Positions 1 to 9,124 of a stretch of 64,000 nt of DNA are shown here, piece by piece. The DNA lies in contig QEVK01000022.1 of NCBI GenBank assembly GCA_003577315.1, positions 1 through 64,000 of the forward strand, read 5' to 3'. A program made the position numbers and the translations under genes. This DNA is from Hyphomicrobiales bacterium (GTDB lineage: Bacteria > Pseudomonadota > Alphaproteobacteria > Rhizobiales > Rhizobiaceae). The notes beneath the pieces are model-generated. The model ran no database searches and was not told the DNA's origin. It saw nothing but the letters and a program-made list of their open reading frames with translations. Position 1 is the stretch's first letter. Every line of letters starts with the position of its first letter.

Positions 1-1
1 G

Positions 2-676
<675 letters not shown>

Positions 677-701
677 GTCCATAAAGCCGGAAAACGATGA
701 A

Positions 702-731
702 GGGGCGGCAGCGATGCCGCCCCTTTCTTTT
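702..731 (+). terminator. Rho-independent terminator of groEL
   Basis: Perfect 9-bp stem GGGGCGGCA / TGCCGCCCC (702-710 and 715-723) with a GCGA tetraloop, followed by TTTCTTTT at 724-731. It lies 25 nt after the groEL stop, so it should end the chaperonin transcript and separate it from the CsbD-like gene. Confidence 0.9.
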
Positions 732-818
732 CGCCTCCCGGCCCGATGGCGCAACCAAAGCCGTGCCCGTCCGTTTCCAGAGGCCGCACGCGCGCGGCTT
801 TGGAAAGGAAGCGAGGAA

Positions 819-998
819 ATGGTCAACAAGGATCAGGTCAAGGGCGTCGCCAAACAGGCCAGGGGCGCCGTCAAGGAAGCCGTCGGCAAGGCCACCGGCT
901 CGAAGAAGACCGAGCTGGAAGGCAAGGCCGAGAAGGTCGCCGGCAAGGTCCAGAAGGGCTACGGCGACGCAAAGGAAAAGGTCAGGAAGGCGCTGTAG
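819..998 (+). CDS. CsbD-like small stress protein (59 aa)
   Basis: Small, very charged, Lys/Ala/Gly-rich cytoplasmic protein of the CsbD family, often induced by general stress; its molecular role is unknown. It starts MVNKDQVKGVAKQARGAVKE and holds the family pattern of two similar amphipathic helices, with a GSKKTELEGKAEKVAGK motif in the middle. Length (59 aa) is normal. The ATG at 819 follows GGAAGCGAGG. An upstream in-frame extension exists but runs back through the groEL terminator, so it is rejected. The gene sits alone between two intrinsic terminators, so it is probably transcribed by itself. Confidence 0.88.
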   Translation: MVNKDQVKGVAKQARGAVKEAVGKATGSKKTELEGKAEKVAGKVQKGYGDAKEKVRKAL

Positions 999-1029
999 AG
1001 CCGCCTTCGGCCCGATCCCCGAACGTGAC

Positions 1030-1056
1030 GGAGCGGCCCTGCGCCGCTCCTTTTTT
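1030..1056 (+). terminator. Rho-independent terminator after the CsbD-like gene
   Basis: Perfect 8-bp stem GGAGCGGC / GCCGCTCC (1030-1037 and 1043-1050) with a 5-nt loop and six T residues at 1051-1056, placed 31 nt after the stop codon. Confidence 0.9.
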
Positions 1057-1186
1057 GCATCCGCGCGCCGCGCCGCCGGCCTGAACCGATTCGCATGGGG
1101 GCGGGCCCGATTCTGCGCTTGAAGCGGAAACGCCGAAGCGTTAGGCCGGGCGCGACATCGACTATCGCCTGATGAGGAGAGCGGCC

Positions 1187-2584
1187 GTGAGCGCTGGAAA
1201 GACCAGAACCGAAACCGATACGTTCGGCCCCATCGAGGTGGCGGCCGACCGCTACTGGGGCGCGCAGGCCGAGCGCAGCCGCGGCAATTTCAGGATCGGC
1301 TGGGAAAGGCAGCCCCTGCCGATCGTGCGCGCGCTCGGCATCGTCAAGCGGGCCGCGGCCGAAGCCAACATGGAGCTCGGCCGCCTCGACCCGAAGATCG
1401 GCGAGGTGATCGTCAGGGCCGCGCAGGAGGTGATCGACGGCAAGCTCGACGAGCATTTCCCGCTCGTGGTCTGGCAGACCGGCTCCGGCACCCAGTCGAA
1501 CATGAACGCCAACGAGGTCATCTCCAACCGCGCCATCGAGATGCTGGGCGGCGAGATGGGCTCGAAGAAGCCGGTCCACCCCAACGACCACGTCAACATG
1601 AGCCAGTCGTCCAACGACACCTACCCGACGGCCATGCACGTCGCCGGCGCCGAGGAGATCGTCAACCGCCTGCTGCCGGCGCTGAGGAAGCTGCACGCCG
1701 CGCTGGACGAGAAGGCGAGCGCCTGGGACCACATCATCAAGATCGGCCGCACCCACACCCAGGACGCCACCCCGCTGACGCTGGGCCAGGAGTTCTCCGG
1801 CTACGCCCAGCAGGTGAAGAACGGCATCGAGCGCATCGAGATGACGCTGCCGGCGCTGATGCAGCTCGCCCAGGGCGGCACGGCGGTCGGCACCGGCCTC
1901 AACGCGCCGATCGGCTTCGCCGAGAAGGTGGCGCAGAAGATCGCCGGCATCACCGGGCTGGCCTTCACCACCGCGCCCAACAAGTTCGAGGCGCTCGCCG
2001 CCCACGATGCCATGGTGTTCAGCCACGGCGCGATCAACACGGTCGCGGCCTCGCTGTTCAAGATCGCCAACGACATCCGCTTCCTCGGCTCCGGCCCGCG
2101 CGCCGGCCTCGGCGAGCTCGCCCTGCCGGAGAACGAGCCCGGCTCCTCGATCATGCCGGGCAAGGTCAACCCGACCCAGTGCGAGGCGATGACGCAGGTC
2201 TGCGTGCAGGTGTTCGGCAACCACGCCGCGCTCACCTTCGCCGGCAGCCAGGGCCATTTCGAGCTGAACGTGTTCAACCCGGTCATGGCCTACAACTTCC
2301 TGCAATCGGTGCGCCTCATCGCCGACGCCGCCCACTCCTTCACCGACAACTGCGTCGTCGGCATCGAGCCGCGCGAGGACAACATCCGCGCCGGCGTCGA
2401 GCGCTCGCTGATGCTGGTGACGGCGCTCGCCCCCAAGATCGGCTACGACAACGCGGCGAAGATCGCCAAGACCGCGCACAGGAACGGCACCACGCTGCGC
2501 GAGGAGGCGCTCGCCACCGGGCTGGTCACGGAGGCCGAATACGACGCCATCGTGCGGCCGGAGGCGATGACCAGGCCGGGCTGA
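1187..2584 (+). CDS. fumC: Class II fumarate hydratase
   Basis: Iron-independent fumarase: fumarate + H2O to L-malate in the TCA cycle, a homotetramer of the aspartase/fumarase superfamily. The family signature [11 protein letters not shown] is at residues 319-329. The [11 protein letters not shown] and [16 protein letters not shown] substrate-site blocks are also present. The length of 465 aa matches the family. I chose GTG at 1187 because GAGGAG lies 7 nt before it; the in-frame ATG at 1172 overlaps that ribosome-binding site and would add only five atypical residues. In context it takes the succinate-derived carbon from the methylmalonyl-CoA pathway further along the window. No operon partner is evident. 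Confidence 0.96.
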   Translation: MSAGKTRTETDTFGPIEVAADRYWGAQAERSRGNFRIGWERQPLPIVRALGIVKRAAAEANMELGRLDPKIGEVIVRAAQEVIDGKLDEHFPLVVWQTGSGTQSNMNANEVISNRAIEMLGGEMGSKKPVHPNDHVNMSQSSNDTYPTAMHVAGAEEIVNRLLPALRKLHAALDEKASAWDHIIKIGRTHTQDATPLTLGQEFSGYAQQVKNGIERIEMTLPALMQLAQGGTAVGTGLNAPIGFAEKVAQKIAGITGLAFTTAPNKFEALAAHDAMVFSHGAINTVAASLFKIANDIRFLGSGPRAGLGELALPENEPGSSIMPGKVNPTQCEAMTQVCVQVFGNHAALTFAGSQGHFELNVFNPVMAYNFLQSVRLIADAAHSFTDNCVVGIEPREDNIRAGVERSLMLVTALAPKIGYDNAAKIAKTAHRNGTTLREEALATGLVTEAEYDAIVRPEAMTRPG

Positions 2585-2598
2585 ATTATCACATTCTT

Positions 2599-2637
2599 GT
2601 GAACGGTATATTATTGGACGTTCACTGAAAGTGAACG
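2599..2637 (+). promoter_or_regulatory. Triple GTGAAC inverted-repeat operator before the DoxX gene
   Basis: Three copies of the half-site GTGAAC(G) occur: 2599-2605 (+), 2619-2625 (inverted) and 2631-2637 (+). The last two form GTTCACT-GAA-AGTGAAC (2620-2636). A possible promoter, TTGGAC (2614-2619) and CATAGT (2638-2643) with an 18-nt spacer, has the perfect inverted repeat exactly in that spacer. This arrangement suits a repressor. The regulator is not encoded nearby, and its family is unknown. Confidence 0.6.
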
Positions 2638-2722
2638 CATAGTCTGCGACGCAAAGGCTTGTTGCGCCGCACACATGCGCTATCTGGGGCGGGAACGAGT
2701 TTTCGACAGACAAGGAAGAACC

Positions 2723-3097
2723 ATGTCCAACGACGTCACCCTTCTCGTCGCCCGCATCCTGCTGGCGCTGATGTTCCTGATCTCCGGCATCCCGATGCTG
2801 TTTTCGCCCGGCGGCTTCGCCGGCTTCATGGGCTCGATCGGTATGCCGGCGCCGATGCTGGTCACCTGGGCGGTGATCGCGCTCAAGGTGCTGGGCGGCA
2901 TCGCCATCGTGGTCGGCTTCCAGACGCGCTGGGCCGCCTACGCCCTCGCGGCGTTCTGCGTGGCCACCGCCTTCATCGGCCATTTCAGCCCCGAGGAGAT
3001 GACGGTCTTCTGGAAGAACATCGCCATTGCCGGCGGCTTCCTCGCGCTCTCCGTCTCGGGCCCCGGCGCGCTGTCGGTCGAGGCCAGGCGCGGCTGA
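2723..3097 (+). CDS. DoxX family membrane protein
   Basis: Small integral membrane protein of the DoxX/YphA type (124 aa) with four predicted transmembrane helices: about residues 5-22, 45-66, 72-90 and 98-117. DoxX proteins are linked loosely to thiol and redox stress, but the reaction here is unknown. The N-terminus has the family pattern of a helix with Arg (VARILLALMFLISG). The ATG at 2723 follows GGAAGAACC. An upstream in-frame extension to 2675 is rejected because it is not DoxX-like. The gene is probably monocistronic: an operator lies about 85 nt upstream and a terminator directly follows. Such genes are often under quinone- or thiol-sensing repressors, which would fit the operator but is an inference. 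Confidence 0.85.
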   Translation: MSNDVTLLVARILLALMFLISGIPMLFSPGGFAGFMGSIGMPAPMLVTWAVIALKVLGGIAIVVGFQTRWAAYALAAFCVATAFIGHFSPEEMTVFWKNIAIAGGFLALSVSGPGALSVEARRG

Positions 3098-3120
3098 TCC
3101 CGCCGCAGGCTATGAAAGTC

Positions 3121-3148
3121 AAGGCCCGGAGCGATCCGGGCCTTTTCG
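3121..3148 (+). terminator. Terminator between convergent DoxX gene and hisG
   Basis: 10-bp perfect stem AAGGCCCGGA / TCCGGGCCTT (3121-3130 and 3135-3144) with GCGA loop, continued by a short T-rich run (TTCGTT). It lies between the DoxX stop (3097) and the hisG stop (3151) and mainly serves the plus strand. Confidence 0.8.
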
Positions 3149-3150
3149 TT

Positions 3151-3846
3151 TCAGCCGCCGTTGACGGCCTTGAGGATCGCCGCCACGGTCGCCTCGTCCG
3201 CCGGCTCCCGCGCCTTCAGCGCCACGCCGAGGCAGGCCTGCGAGCGCAGGATCACCCCGTCGTCGAGGATCTTCAGGTGGTTCGCCCTGAGCGTCGAGCC
3301 GGTGGTGGTGATGTCGACGATGACGTCGGCGGAACCCGCGGCCGGGGCGCCCTCGGTCGCGCCGAGGCTCTCGACGATGCGGTAGACCTGGATGCCGTGC
3401 TGGGCGGAAAAGAACTGCTGCGTCAGCCGCCAGTATTTGGTGGCGATGCGCAGGCGGCGGCCGTGGCGCTGGCGGAAGTCGGCGGCCACGTCGTCGAGGT
3501 CGGCCATGGTGTCGACGTCGAGCCAGGCTTCCGGCACCGCCACCACCACGTCGGCGTGGCCGAAGCCGAGCCGCGCGCCGATCGCGACCCGCGCCTGCCA
3601 GTCGGGGATGGTCTCGCGGATCAGGTCCTCGCCGGTGACGCCGAGGTCGACCGAGCCCTGTCCCAGCTCGCGCGAGATTTCGGAGGCCGACAGGAAGGCG
3701 ACCTCGATGTCGTCGCGGCCCTCGACATGGGCGCGGTAGCGCCGCTCGTCCTGCGGCGTCGCCACGGGCAGGCCGGCGCGCGCCAGCACGGCCAGCGCCT
3801 CGTCCTTCAGCCTGCCCTTGGAGGGAAGCGCCAGCGTGACGGTCAT
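3151..3846 (-). CDS. hisG: ATP phosphoribosyltransferase, short-form catalytic subunit
   Basis: First step of histidine biosynthesis: ATP + PRPP to phosphoribosyl-ATP. At 231 aa it is the short HisG form, which lacks the C-terminal regulatory domain and needs HisZ for activity and histidine feedback. It begins [18 protein letters not shown], and the PRPP-binding segment [15 protein letters not shown] is near residues 181-195. Its ATG overlaps the hisZ stop in an ATGA, so the two subunits are translationally coupled. It is the last gene of the hisS-hisZ-hisG operon, an order common in Hyphomicrobiales. Confidence 0.97.
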   Translation of the reverse strand: MTVTLALPSKGRLKDEALAVLARAGLPVATPQDERRYRAHVEGRDDIEVAFLSASEISRELGQGSVDLGVTGEDLIRETIPDWQARVAIGARLGFGHADVVVAVPEAWLDVDTMADLDDVAADFRQRHGRRLRIATKYWRLTQQFFSAQHGIQVYRIVESLGATEGAPAAGSADVIVDITTTGSTLRANHLKILDDGVILRSQACLGVALKAREPADEATVAAILKAVNGG

Positions 3847-4976
3847 GGCTGCCCCCTCAATGCGGCGCCCCTCAATGCGGCGATGCGGTCGAGCCAGACC
3901 GAGAAGCCGACGCCGGGGATAGGCTTCTTCGCGCCCAGCATGGTCAGCAGCCGGTCGTAGCGGCCGCCGCCGGCCAGCGGCTGCGAGCCGTCCTCGGCCC
4001 TGATCTCGAAGACGAGGCCGGTATAGTAGTCGAGCGGGCGGCCGAAGCCGGCGTCGTAGAGGATCGCGCCCTGCGGCAGGCCGTGGGCGGCGATCGCCTG
4101 CACGCGGGTGGAGAACAGGTCGAGCGCCGCGCCCAGCGACACGCCGGCGCCGGCGGCGAAGGCGGCGAGTGCCGCCGGCGCATCCTCCAGCGGCGCGCGG
4201 ATGGCGAGAAACCGCTTCAGCGCGTCGAAGGCCTCCTGCGACAGGCGCACGCTTTTGAGCTCCGCCTTCTCGATCAGCCGCTGGGCGATCTCCTGCGGGG
4301 TGCGGCCGGCCGAGGCCGAAAGCCCGGCCGCCTCCATCAACTCCGCGACATGGCCGGCGAGCCCGTCGCGGTCGCCTCCGGCGATCAGCGCCGCGACCGC
4401 GCCGTTGCCCGGCCCGCGCGGCGCGGGGTTGGCGAGGTCGTCGAGCGCCGCGCCGAGTTGCGCGCCGTTGCCGAAGGCGCGCGCCAGCCGCTTCTGCCAG
4501 CCGCGCGGCAGGCCGAGCGCGGCCAGCACCGCCTCGAACACGCGCTGGTCGCCGAGCGTGACGGCGAGCGGAACGCGGGGCAGCACCCGCGACAGAAGCG
4601 CATGCGCATCCGCCACCGAGCGCGCGTCGGCCTGTGCCGTGTCGGCCTCGCCGAGATCCTCGATGCCGGCCTGGAGAAATTCCGCCCCGCCCTCGCGGCG
4701 CTGGCGGAAAACCTGGCCGAGATAGCCGTAGCGGCGTGGCGTGCCGGCTTGGCTCGCGATATGGTCGCGGCAGACGGGAATGGTGAACTCCGGCCTCAGG
4801 CACAACGCCTCGCCGGTCTCGCTCTCGGTCAGGAAGATGCGCCGGCGCAGATCCTCGCCCGCCATGTCGAGGAAAGGGTCGGCCGGCTGCAGCACGGCGA
4901 CCTCGGCGAGCACGACCCCGCGCTCGTCGAACAGGGCGAGGATGTCGGCCGCGAAGGAGGGGAGGCTGAAGGTCAT
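3843..4976 (-). CDS. hisZ: ATP phosphoribosyltransferase regulatory subunit
   Basis: Paralogue of the histidyl-tRNA synthetase catalytic core that has lost aminoacylation. It joins short HisG in a hetero-octamer and carries the histidine feedback site. The 377-aa protein starts [20 protein letters not shown]. It keeps class II synthetase-like pieces such as [12 protein letters not shown] and, near the C-terminus, a [14 protein letters not shown] segment equivalent to HisRS motif GLDYYTG. The anticodon-binding domain is absent, as expected. It overlaps hisG (ATGA at 3843-3846) and hisS (ATGA at 4973-4976) by 4 nt each, so the three genes are co-transcribed and coupled. Confidence 0.96.
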   Translation of the reverse strand: MTFSLPSFAADILALFDERGVVLAEVAVLQPADPFLDMAGEDLRRRIFLTESETGEALCLRPEFTIPVCRDHIASQAGTPRRYGYLGQVFRQRREGGAEFLQAGIEDLGEADTAQADARSVADAHALLSRVLPRVPLAVTLGDQRVFEAVLAALGLPRGWQKRLARAFGNGAQLGAALDDLANPAPRGPGNGAVAALIAGGDRDGLAGHVAELMEAAGLSASAGRTPQEIAQRLIEKAELKSVRLSQEAFDALKRFLAIRAPLEDAPAALAAFAAGAGVSLGAALDLFSTRVQAIAAHGLPQGAILYDAGFGRPLDYYTGLVFEIRAEDGSQPLAGGGRYDRLLTMLGAKKPIPGVGFSVWLDRIAALRGAALRGQP

Positions 4977-6442
4977 GCCGTCCGGCTTTTCTCGGCCGCC
5001 TGCGCGTCGAGCACCTGGCGCACCGCCTCGACCAGCCCGTCCTCCCGGGCGGTGAACTGCGCCGGCCGGCTCTCGCGCCAGGTGGCGTTGTCCTCGATCT
5101 CGGCCGAAAGCCGCGCGCCCTCCACGAGATCCTTGATCTGCACCTCGCCCTTTTCGCGCTCGTCTCCGCCCTGGATGACGACGCAAGGGCTGCCGCGCCG
5201 GTCGGCATATTTCATCTGCGCCTTCATGCCGGCGCCGCCGAGATACATCTCGGCGCGGATGCCGGCCCGGCGCAGCGCGGAAACCATCTTCTGGTAGCGG
5301 CCGAGCGATCCGGTGTCCCTGTCCATGACGAGGACGACGACGGGCGCGACGACTTGCGCGTCCTCCAGCTTGCCGAGGTTCCTCAGCGCCGCCGTCAGCC
5401 GCGACACGCCGATGGAGAAGCCCGTCGCCGGCACCGGCTCGCCGCGGAAGCGCGAGACCAGCCCGTCGTAGCGGCCGCCGCCGGCGACCGAGCCGAAGCG
5501 CACGATCTCGCCCTTCTCGTTCGGCACCTCGAACAGAAGCTCGGCCTCGTAGACCGGGCCGGTATAGTATTCGAGGCCGCGCACCACGGAGGGGTCGATC
5601 TTTATCCGGCCGTCGTCGTAGCCGGCGGCCGCGACCAGCGCGCGGATCTGCGAAAGTTCCTCGACGCCTTCGTTGTCCGCCACCTCGCCCGTCTCGATAT
5701 AGTTCAGAACGGTCGCGATGCCGGCCTCGTCCAGCTCCGCGCCTTTCGTAAAATCGCCGCTCTCGTCCAGCCGGCCCTTGCCGAGCAGCAGCCGCACGCC
5801 CTGCGGCCCGAACTTGTCGAGCTTGTCGATGGCGCGCAGCACGGCAAGCCGGCGGCCGGCATTCTCGTCGCCGCCCAGCCCGATAGCCTCCAGCACGCCG
5901 TCGAGCACCTTGCGGTTGTTGACGCGGATGACGTAGTCGCCGCGCCTGATCCCCACCGCCTCCAGCGTGTCGGCCATCATCATCGCCATCTCGGCGTCCG
6001 CCGCCACGCCCCTGACGCCATCGGGCGTGCCGACGATGTCGGCGTCGAACTGCATGAACTGGCGGAAGCGGCCCGGCCCCGGCTTCTCGTTGCGGAACAC
6101 CCAGCCCTGGCGATACGAGCGGTAGGGCTTGGGCAGGGTCTCGAAATTCTCGGCCACGAAGCGCGCCAGCGGCGCGGTCAGGTCGTAGCGCAGCGAAAGC
6201 CACTGCTCGTCGTCGTCCTGGAACGAGAACACGCCCTCGTTCGGCCGGTCCTGGTCGGGCAGGAACTTGCCGAGCGCATCGGTGTATTCCACCATCGGCT
6301 GCTCGATCGGCTCGAAGCCGTAGAGCTCGTAGACGGCGCGGATCTTCGCGGTCATCGCGTCCACGGCGCGGATGTCGGCCGCATGGCGGTCGACGAAGCC
6401 CCGCGGCAGCCGCGCCTTCATCCTGTCCGCGTTGTCAGCCAT
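4973..6442 (-). CDS. hisS: Histidyl-tRNA synthetase
   Basis: Class II synthetase that charges tRNA-His. The 489-aa product has motif 2 (around [19 protein letters not shown]), the histidine-specific [11 protein letters not shown] segment, motif 3 (FSIGVSRL) and a C-terminal anticodon-binding domain ([12 protein letters not shown] onward). The start at 6442 ([16 protein letters not shown]) fits homologues. Longer in-frame starts upstream give a low-complexity extension and are rejected. It is the first gene of hisS-hisZ-hisG, so tRNA charging and histidine synthesis share one transcript. No strong ribosome-binding site is visible before the ATG. About 330 nt of non-coding sequence precedes it and must hold the promoter. 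Confidence 0.97.
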   Translation of the reverse strand: MADNADRMKARLPRGFVDRHAADIRAVDAMTAKIRAVYELYGFEPIEQPMVEYTDALGKFLPDQDRPNEGVFSFQDDDEQWLSLRYDLTAPLARFVAENFETLPKPYRSYRQGWVFRNEKPGPGRFRQFMQFDADIVGTPDGVRGVAADAEMAMMMADTLEAVGIRRGDYVIRVNNRKVLDGVLEAIGLGGDENAGRRLAVLRAIDKLDKFGPQGVRLLLGKGRLDESGDFTKGAELDEAGIATVLNYIETGEVADNEGVEELSQIRALVAAAGYDDGRIKIDPSVVRGLEYYTGPVYEAELLFEVPNEKGEIVRFGSVAGGGRYDGLVSRFRGEPVPATGFSIGVSRLTAALRNLGKLEDAQVVAPVVVLVMDRDTGSLGRYQKMVSALRRAGIRAEMYLGGAGMKAQMKYADRRGSPCVVIQGGDEREKGEVQIKDLVEGARLSAEIEDNATWRESRPAQFTAREDGLVEAVRQVLDAQAAEKSRTA

Positions 6443-6770
6443 GGTCTTGTCCGTTTCGCAATGGTGAGGGACGCCCGGGGGTGAGGGACGCCCGAGCCGG
6501 GCGCGCCGGTTTCCTAGCCGATATGGAGGAGTGCGGCAAGGCGAGCCCGGCCCGTCACGGCCCCCGCCGTGGCATTTGCGCAACGGGGCGCGAAATCCAC
6601 GGGAAATCGGTGTGAAACCTCCTGCGGCCGTCTGGCGTTTCACAGGCGGCAGGTTTATCAGCCGCTCGCCCGAAGCGCCGCCCGGGCAAGCCCCGACCCG
6701 GCCCCCGGGACCGGACCCTGAAACGGGATAGTAACCAACGGCGTGCAGGAATGACGGAAGTCCAACCGAG
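6443..6770. other. 328-nt intergenic region upstream of hisS
   Basis: No gene is recognised here. Two copies of GTGAGGGACGCCCG lie 17 nt apart (6464-6477 and 6481-6494) just upstream of the hisS start. An 8-bp inverted repeat TGTGAAAC / GTTTCACA (6611-6618 and 6637-6644, 18-nt spacer) could be an operator or a hairpin in the hisS leader. The rest is GC-rich without clear promoter boxes. No histidine-rich leader peptide or T-box was seen. Confidence 0.5.
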
Positions 6771-6908
6771 ATGACCCCCGTGAAAGCCACGCTTGTTTCG
6801 CTGTTCATGCTCACCGGCATCGCCATGTGGGGCGCGGCACTCTATTCGGCCGACGCGGCCGGCGGCCACGGCCCGGTCGACGGCTACGGCGTGGTCGAGG
6901 CGCGCTGA
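6771..6908 (+). CDS. Small exported or membrane-anchored peptide (45 aa), hypothetical
   Basis: Short ORF with Lys at position 5, a hydrophobic stretch at residues 7-25 ([19 protein letters not shown]), then a small hydrophilic tail rich in Gly and Val. This looks like an uncleaved signal anchor or a signal peptide with possible cleavage after SADA. The ATG at 6771 lacks a convincing ribosome-binding site (GGAAG lies 16 nt upstream). It ends 25 nt before the convergent lldD stop. I do not recognise a family. The hydrophobic pattern and codon use argue for a real gene, but the size leaves doubt. Confidence 0.4.
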   Translation: MTPVKATLVSLFMLTGIAMWGAALYSADAAGGHGPVDGYGVVEAR

Positions 6909-6933
6909 GGCGCCCCTTCCTTCATCGTCGGCG

Positions 6934-8106
6934 TCAGCGCGCGGACCGTCCCGTTCCGAACGGGTCGTCCGGCGCGTGGAGCATGTCCTTGCCCGCCTGG
7001 GCGATGTCGCGCTTGCCGCACAGGGCGAGCGTGATGTCGAGCTCCTTGCGGATGATGTCGAGCGCGAGCTTCACGCCCTCGCGCCCGCCCGCGCCGAGGC
7101 CGTAGAGGAACGGCCGGCCGATATAAACGCCCTTCGCTCCCAGGCACACGGCCTTCAGCACGTCCTGGCCGGAGCGGACGCCGCCGTCGAGATGGACCTC
7201 GATGCGGTCGCCCACGGCCTCGACGATCTGCGGCAGCATCGAGATCGACGACGGCGCGCCGTCGAGCTGGCGGCCGCCGTGGTTGGAGACGATGATGGCG
7301 TCGGCCCCGGTCGCGGCCGCCATCTTCGCGTCCTCGACATCGAGGATGCCCTTGATGATGAGCTTGCCGCCCCAGCGCTCCTTGATCCAGGCGACGTCGG
7401 CCCATGACAGGCGCGGGTCGAACTGCTCGGCCGTCCACGCGCCGAGCGAGGACAGGTCGGTCACGCCCTTCACGTGGCCGGCGATGTTGCGGAAGGTGCG
7501 CCGCTTCGTGCCGAGCATGCCCAGGCACCAGCCGGGCCGCGTCGCCATCTGCCACACGTGCCTGGGCGTGAACCTGGGCGGCGTGGAAAGGCCGTTGCGC
7601 AGGTCCTTGTGGCGCTGGCCCAGAATCTGCAGGTCGGCCGTCAGCACCAGCGCCGAGCAGCCGGCCGCCCTGGCGCGGTCGATCAGGTTGTTGACGAAGT
7701 CGCGGTCGCGCATCACGTAGAGCTGGAACCAGAACGGCTTTTTCGTCGCCCCGGCCACGTCCTCGATCGAGCAGATGCTCATGGTCGACAGCGTGAACGG
7801 CACGCCGGACTCCTCGGCCGCCTGCGCGGCGAGGATCTCGCCGTCGGCGTGCTGCATGCCCGTCAGCCCCGTCGGCGCCAGCGCCACCGGCATCGACACG
7901 GCCTCGCCGATCATGGTCGAGGCCAGCGAGCGGTTGGTCATGTCGACCAGCACGCGCTGGCGCAGCCTGATCTTGCCGAAATCCTCCTCGTTGGCGCGGT
8001 AGGTGGTCTCCGTCCACGAGCCCGAATCGGCATAGTCGAAGAACATCTTCGGCACGCGCCGGCGCGCCTTGCGCCTCAGGTCCTCGATCGTCAGCAACGT
8101 CGTCAT
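6934..8106 (-). CDS. lldD: FMN-dependent alpha-hydroxy-acid dehydrogenase (L-lactate dehydrogenase)
   Basis: Membrane-associated flavoenzyme that oxidises L-lactate (or a related 2-hydroxy acid) to pyruvate and passes electrons to the respiratory chain. The 390-aa TIM-barrel protein has the active-site block SNHGGRQLDG with catalytic His276, and the FMN phosphate-binding DGGVRSGQD at 308-316 and GRPFLYG at 330-336. The N-terminal block with the conserved Tyr of the glycolate oxidase family (FFDYADSGS) is at 22-30. It follows the GntR-type regulator gene by 31 nt on the same strand, so it is probably one transcript. Substrate choice between lactate and other hydroxy acids cannot be fixed from sequence; the neighbouring glc genes make lactate or glycolate likely. 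Confidence 0.92.
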   Translation of the reverse strand: MTTLLTIEDLRRKARRRVPKMFFDYADSGSWTETTYRANEEDFGKIRLRQRVLVDMTNRSLASTMIGEAVSMPVALAPTGLTGMQHADGEILAAQAAEESGVPFTLSTMSICSIEDVAGATKKPFWFQLYVMRDRDFVNNLIDRARAAGCSALVLTADLQILGQRHKDLRNGLSTPPRFTPRHVWQMATRPGWCLGMLGTKRRTFRNIAGHVKGVTDLSSLGAWTAEQFDPRLSWADVAWIKERWGGKLIIKGILDVEDAKMAAATGADAIIVSNHGGRQLDGAPSSISMLPQIVEAVGDRIEVHLDGGVRSGQDVLKAVCLGAKGVYIGRPFLYGLGAGGREGVKLALDIIRKELDITLALCGKRDIAQAGKDMLHAPDDPFGTGRSAR

Positions 8107-8137
8107 GATCCCCCTGCCGGTTCGTGTCGTCTCGATC

Positions 8138-8908
8138 TCATCGCGTGCGCTGGCGCAGCCTCAGCCGCGACACGCGCTGCCATTCGTCGCCGCGCTCGGC
8201 CTCGTTCATCGCGCGCTCGACATAGTCGATGTGGTCCCTGGCCGCCTGCCGCGCGGCGGCCGGGTCGCCGGCCGCGATGGCGTCGTGGATCGCGCGGTGC
8301 TGGGCCAGCAGCACGTCCTGCGCCTCGGCCGCGCGGTAGATCAGGGCGCGGCTCAGGAACACGCCGTCGGCCAGCAGCCGGTAGCACGAGCGCAGCGTGT
8401 GCAGGAGCACGATGTTGTGCGCGCATTCGCCGATCGTGCTGTGGAACTCCACGTCGATCGCGGCCTCCTCCTCGAAGTCGCCGCGCGCGCGGGCTTCCTC
8501 CATCCGCCGCATGATGCCGGCGAGCAGCGCGCGATCCTCGGCCGTGGCGCGGCGGGCGGCGAGCTCGGCGGCCACGCCCTCCACCTCGCGGCGGTATTCG
8601 AGATAGTCGGCCGCCGCCTTGCGGTTCCGGGCGATCAGCTCCATCACCGGCGGCGCGAACACCTGGCCGATCACGTCGGCGACATGGGTGCCGCCGCCCG
8701 GCCGCGTCGTCACCAGCCCGCGCGCCTCCAGCGCCTTCAGCGCGTCGCGCACGATCGGCCGCGACACGTCGAACTGGCGCGCAAGCTCCCGCTCGCCCGG
8801 CAGCCGGTCGCCGGGGCGCACGACGCCCTCCAGGATCAGCATCTCCACCTGGCCGATCACGTCGTCGGCGGTGCGGGAATGCTCGATGCGGGAAAAGATC
8901 TCGTTCAG
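8138..8908 (-). CDS. GntR family (FadR subfamily) regulator of hydroxy-acid use
   Basis: Transcription factor with an N-terminal winged helix (about residues 17-80: LILEGVVRPGDRLPGERELA, then ARQFDVSRPIVRDALKALEARGLV) and a C-terminal all-helical FCD ligand domain with acidic and His metal-site residues. It resembles LldR, GlcC and PdhR. The homologous N-terminus NEIFSRIEHSRTADDVI lies upstream of the first standard start (GTG at 8860). The only fitting initiator is CTG at 8908, preceded by AAAAGGACGAG, because a stop codon lies 12 codons further upstream. I therefore propose a CTG start. It is co-directional with lldD and has a 19-bp operator 46 nt upstream that is matched before glcD. It may act as a lactate- or glycolate-responsive repressor or activator of both units. 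Confidence 0.88.
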   Translation of the reverse strand: MNEIFSRIEHSRTADDVIGQVEMLILEGVVRPGDRLPGERELARQFDVSRPIVRDALKALEARGLVTTRPGGGTHVADVIGQVFAPPVMELIARNRKAAADYLEYRREVEGVAAELAARRATAEDRALLAGIMRRMEEARARGDFEEEAAIDVEFHSTIGECAHNIVLLHTLRSCYRLLADGVFLSRALIYRAAEAQDVLLAQHRAIHDAIAAGDPAAARQAARDHIDYVERAMNEAERGDEWQRVSRLRLRQRTR

Positions 8909-8953
8909 GTCGCTCGTCCTTTTGCGGCGCAGGATAGCGGGTCAGCGCATCTG

Positions 8954-8972
8954 TGGTCAAATAAATTTGCCA
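8954..8972 (-). promoter_or_regulatory. Operator upstream of the GntR-type regulator and lldD
   Basis: Imperfect palindrome TGGTCAAATAAATTTGCCA with an inner perfect repeat CAAAT-AA-ATTTG (8958-8969). It matches the site before glcD in the outer TGGT-A...TT-CCA positions and in the flanking GTTG. It lies between the divergent regulator and DUF3422 genes. Resemblance to FadR-subfamily sites (TGGT...ACCA) suggests that the adjacent regulator binds it; this is an inference. Confidence 0.6.
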
Positions 8973-9124
8973 GTTGCTCCGGCCGGCGGTCCCGATCCGG
9001 CGTGCAGCGCCTGTTCTTCCGCGCGACGATCGCCCGCACTATGCGGGAGGCTCCGCGTCGGCTAGAAACGGTGCTTCCGCCGGTCGAGGAGGCCGGCGCG
9101 GGAAGCCGGTGCGAGAGGGAACGC

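Noticed and set aside
959..2983. 674-residue minus-strand open frame across fumC
   Set aside because: It mirrors fumC and has a His/Arg/Asp-rich composition typical of antisense frames in GC-rich DNA. It has no ribosome-binding site or domain.
8069..9124. N-terminal extension of the DUF3422 gene through the regulator gene
   Set aside because: The frame is open only because it is antisense to the regulator. Homology begins after ATG 9125.
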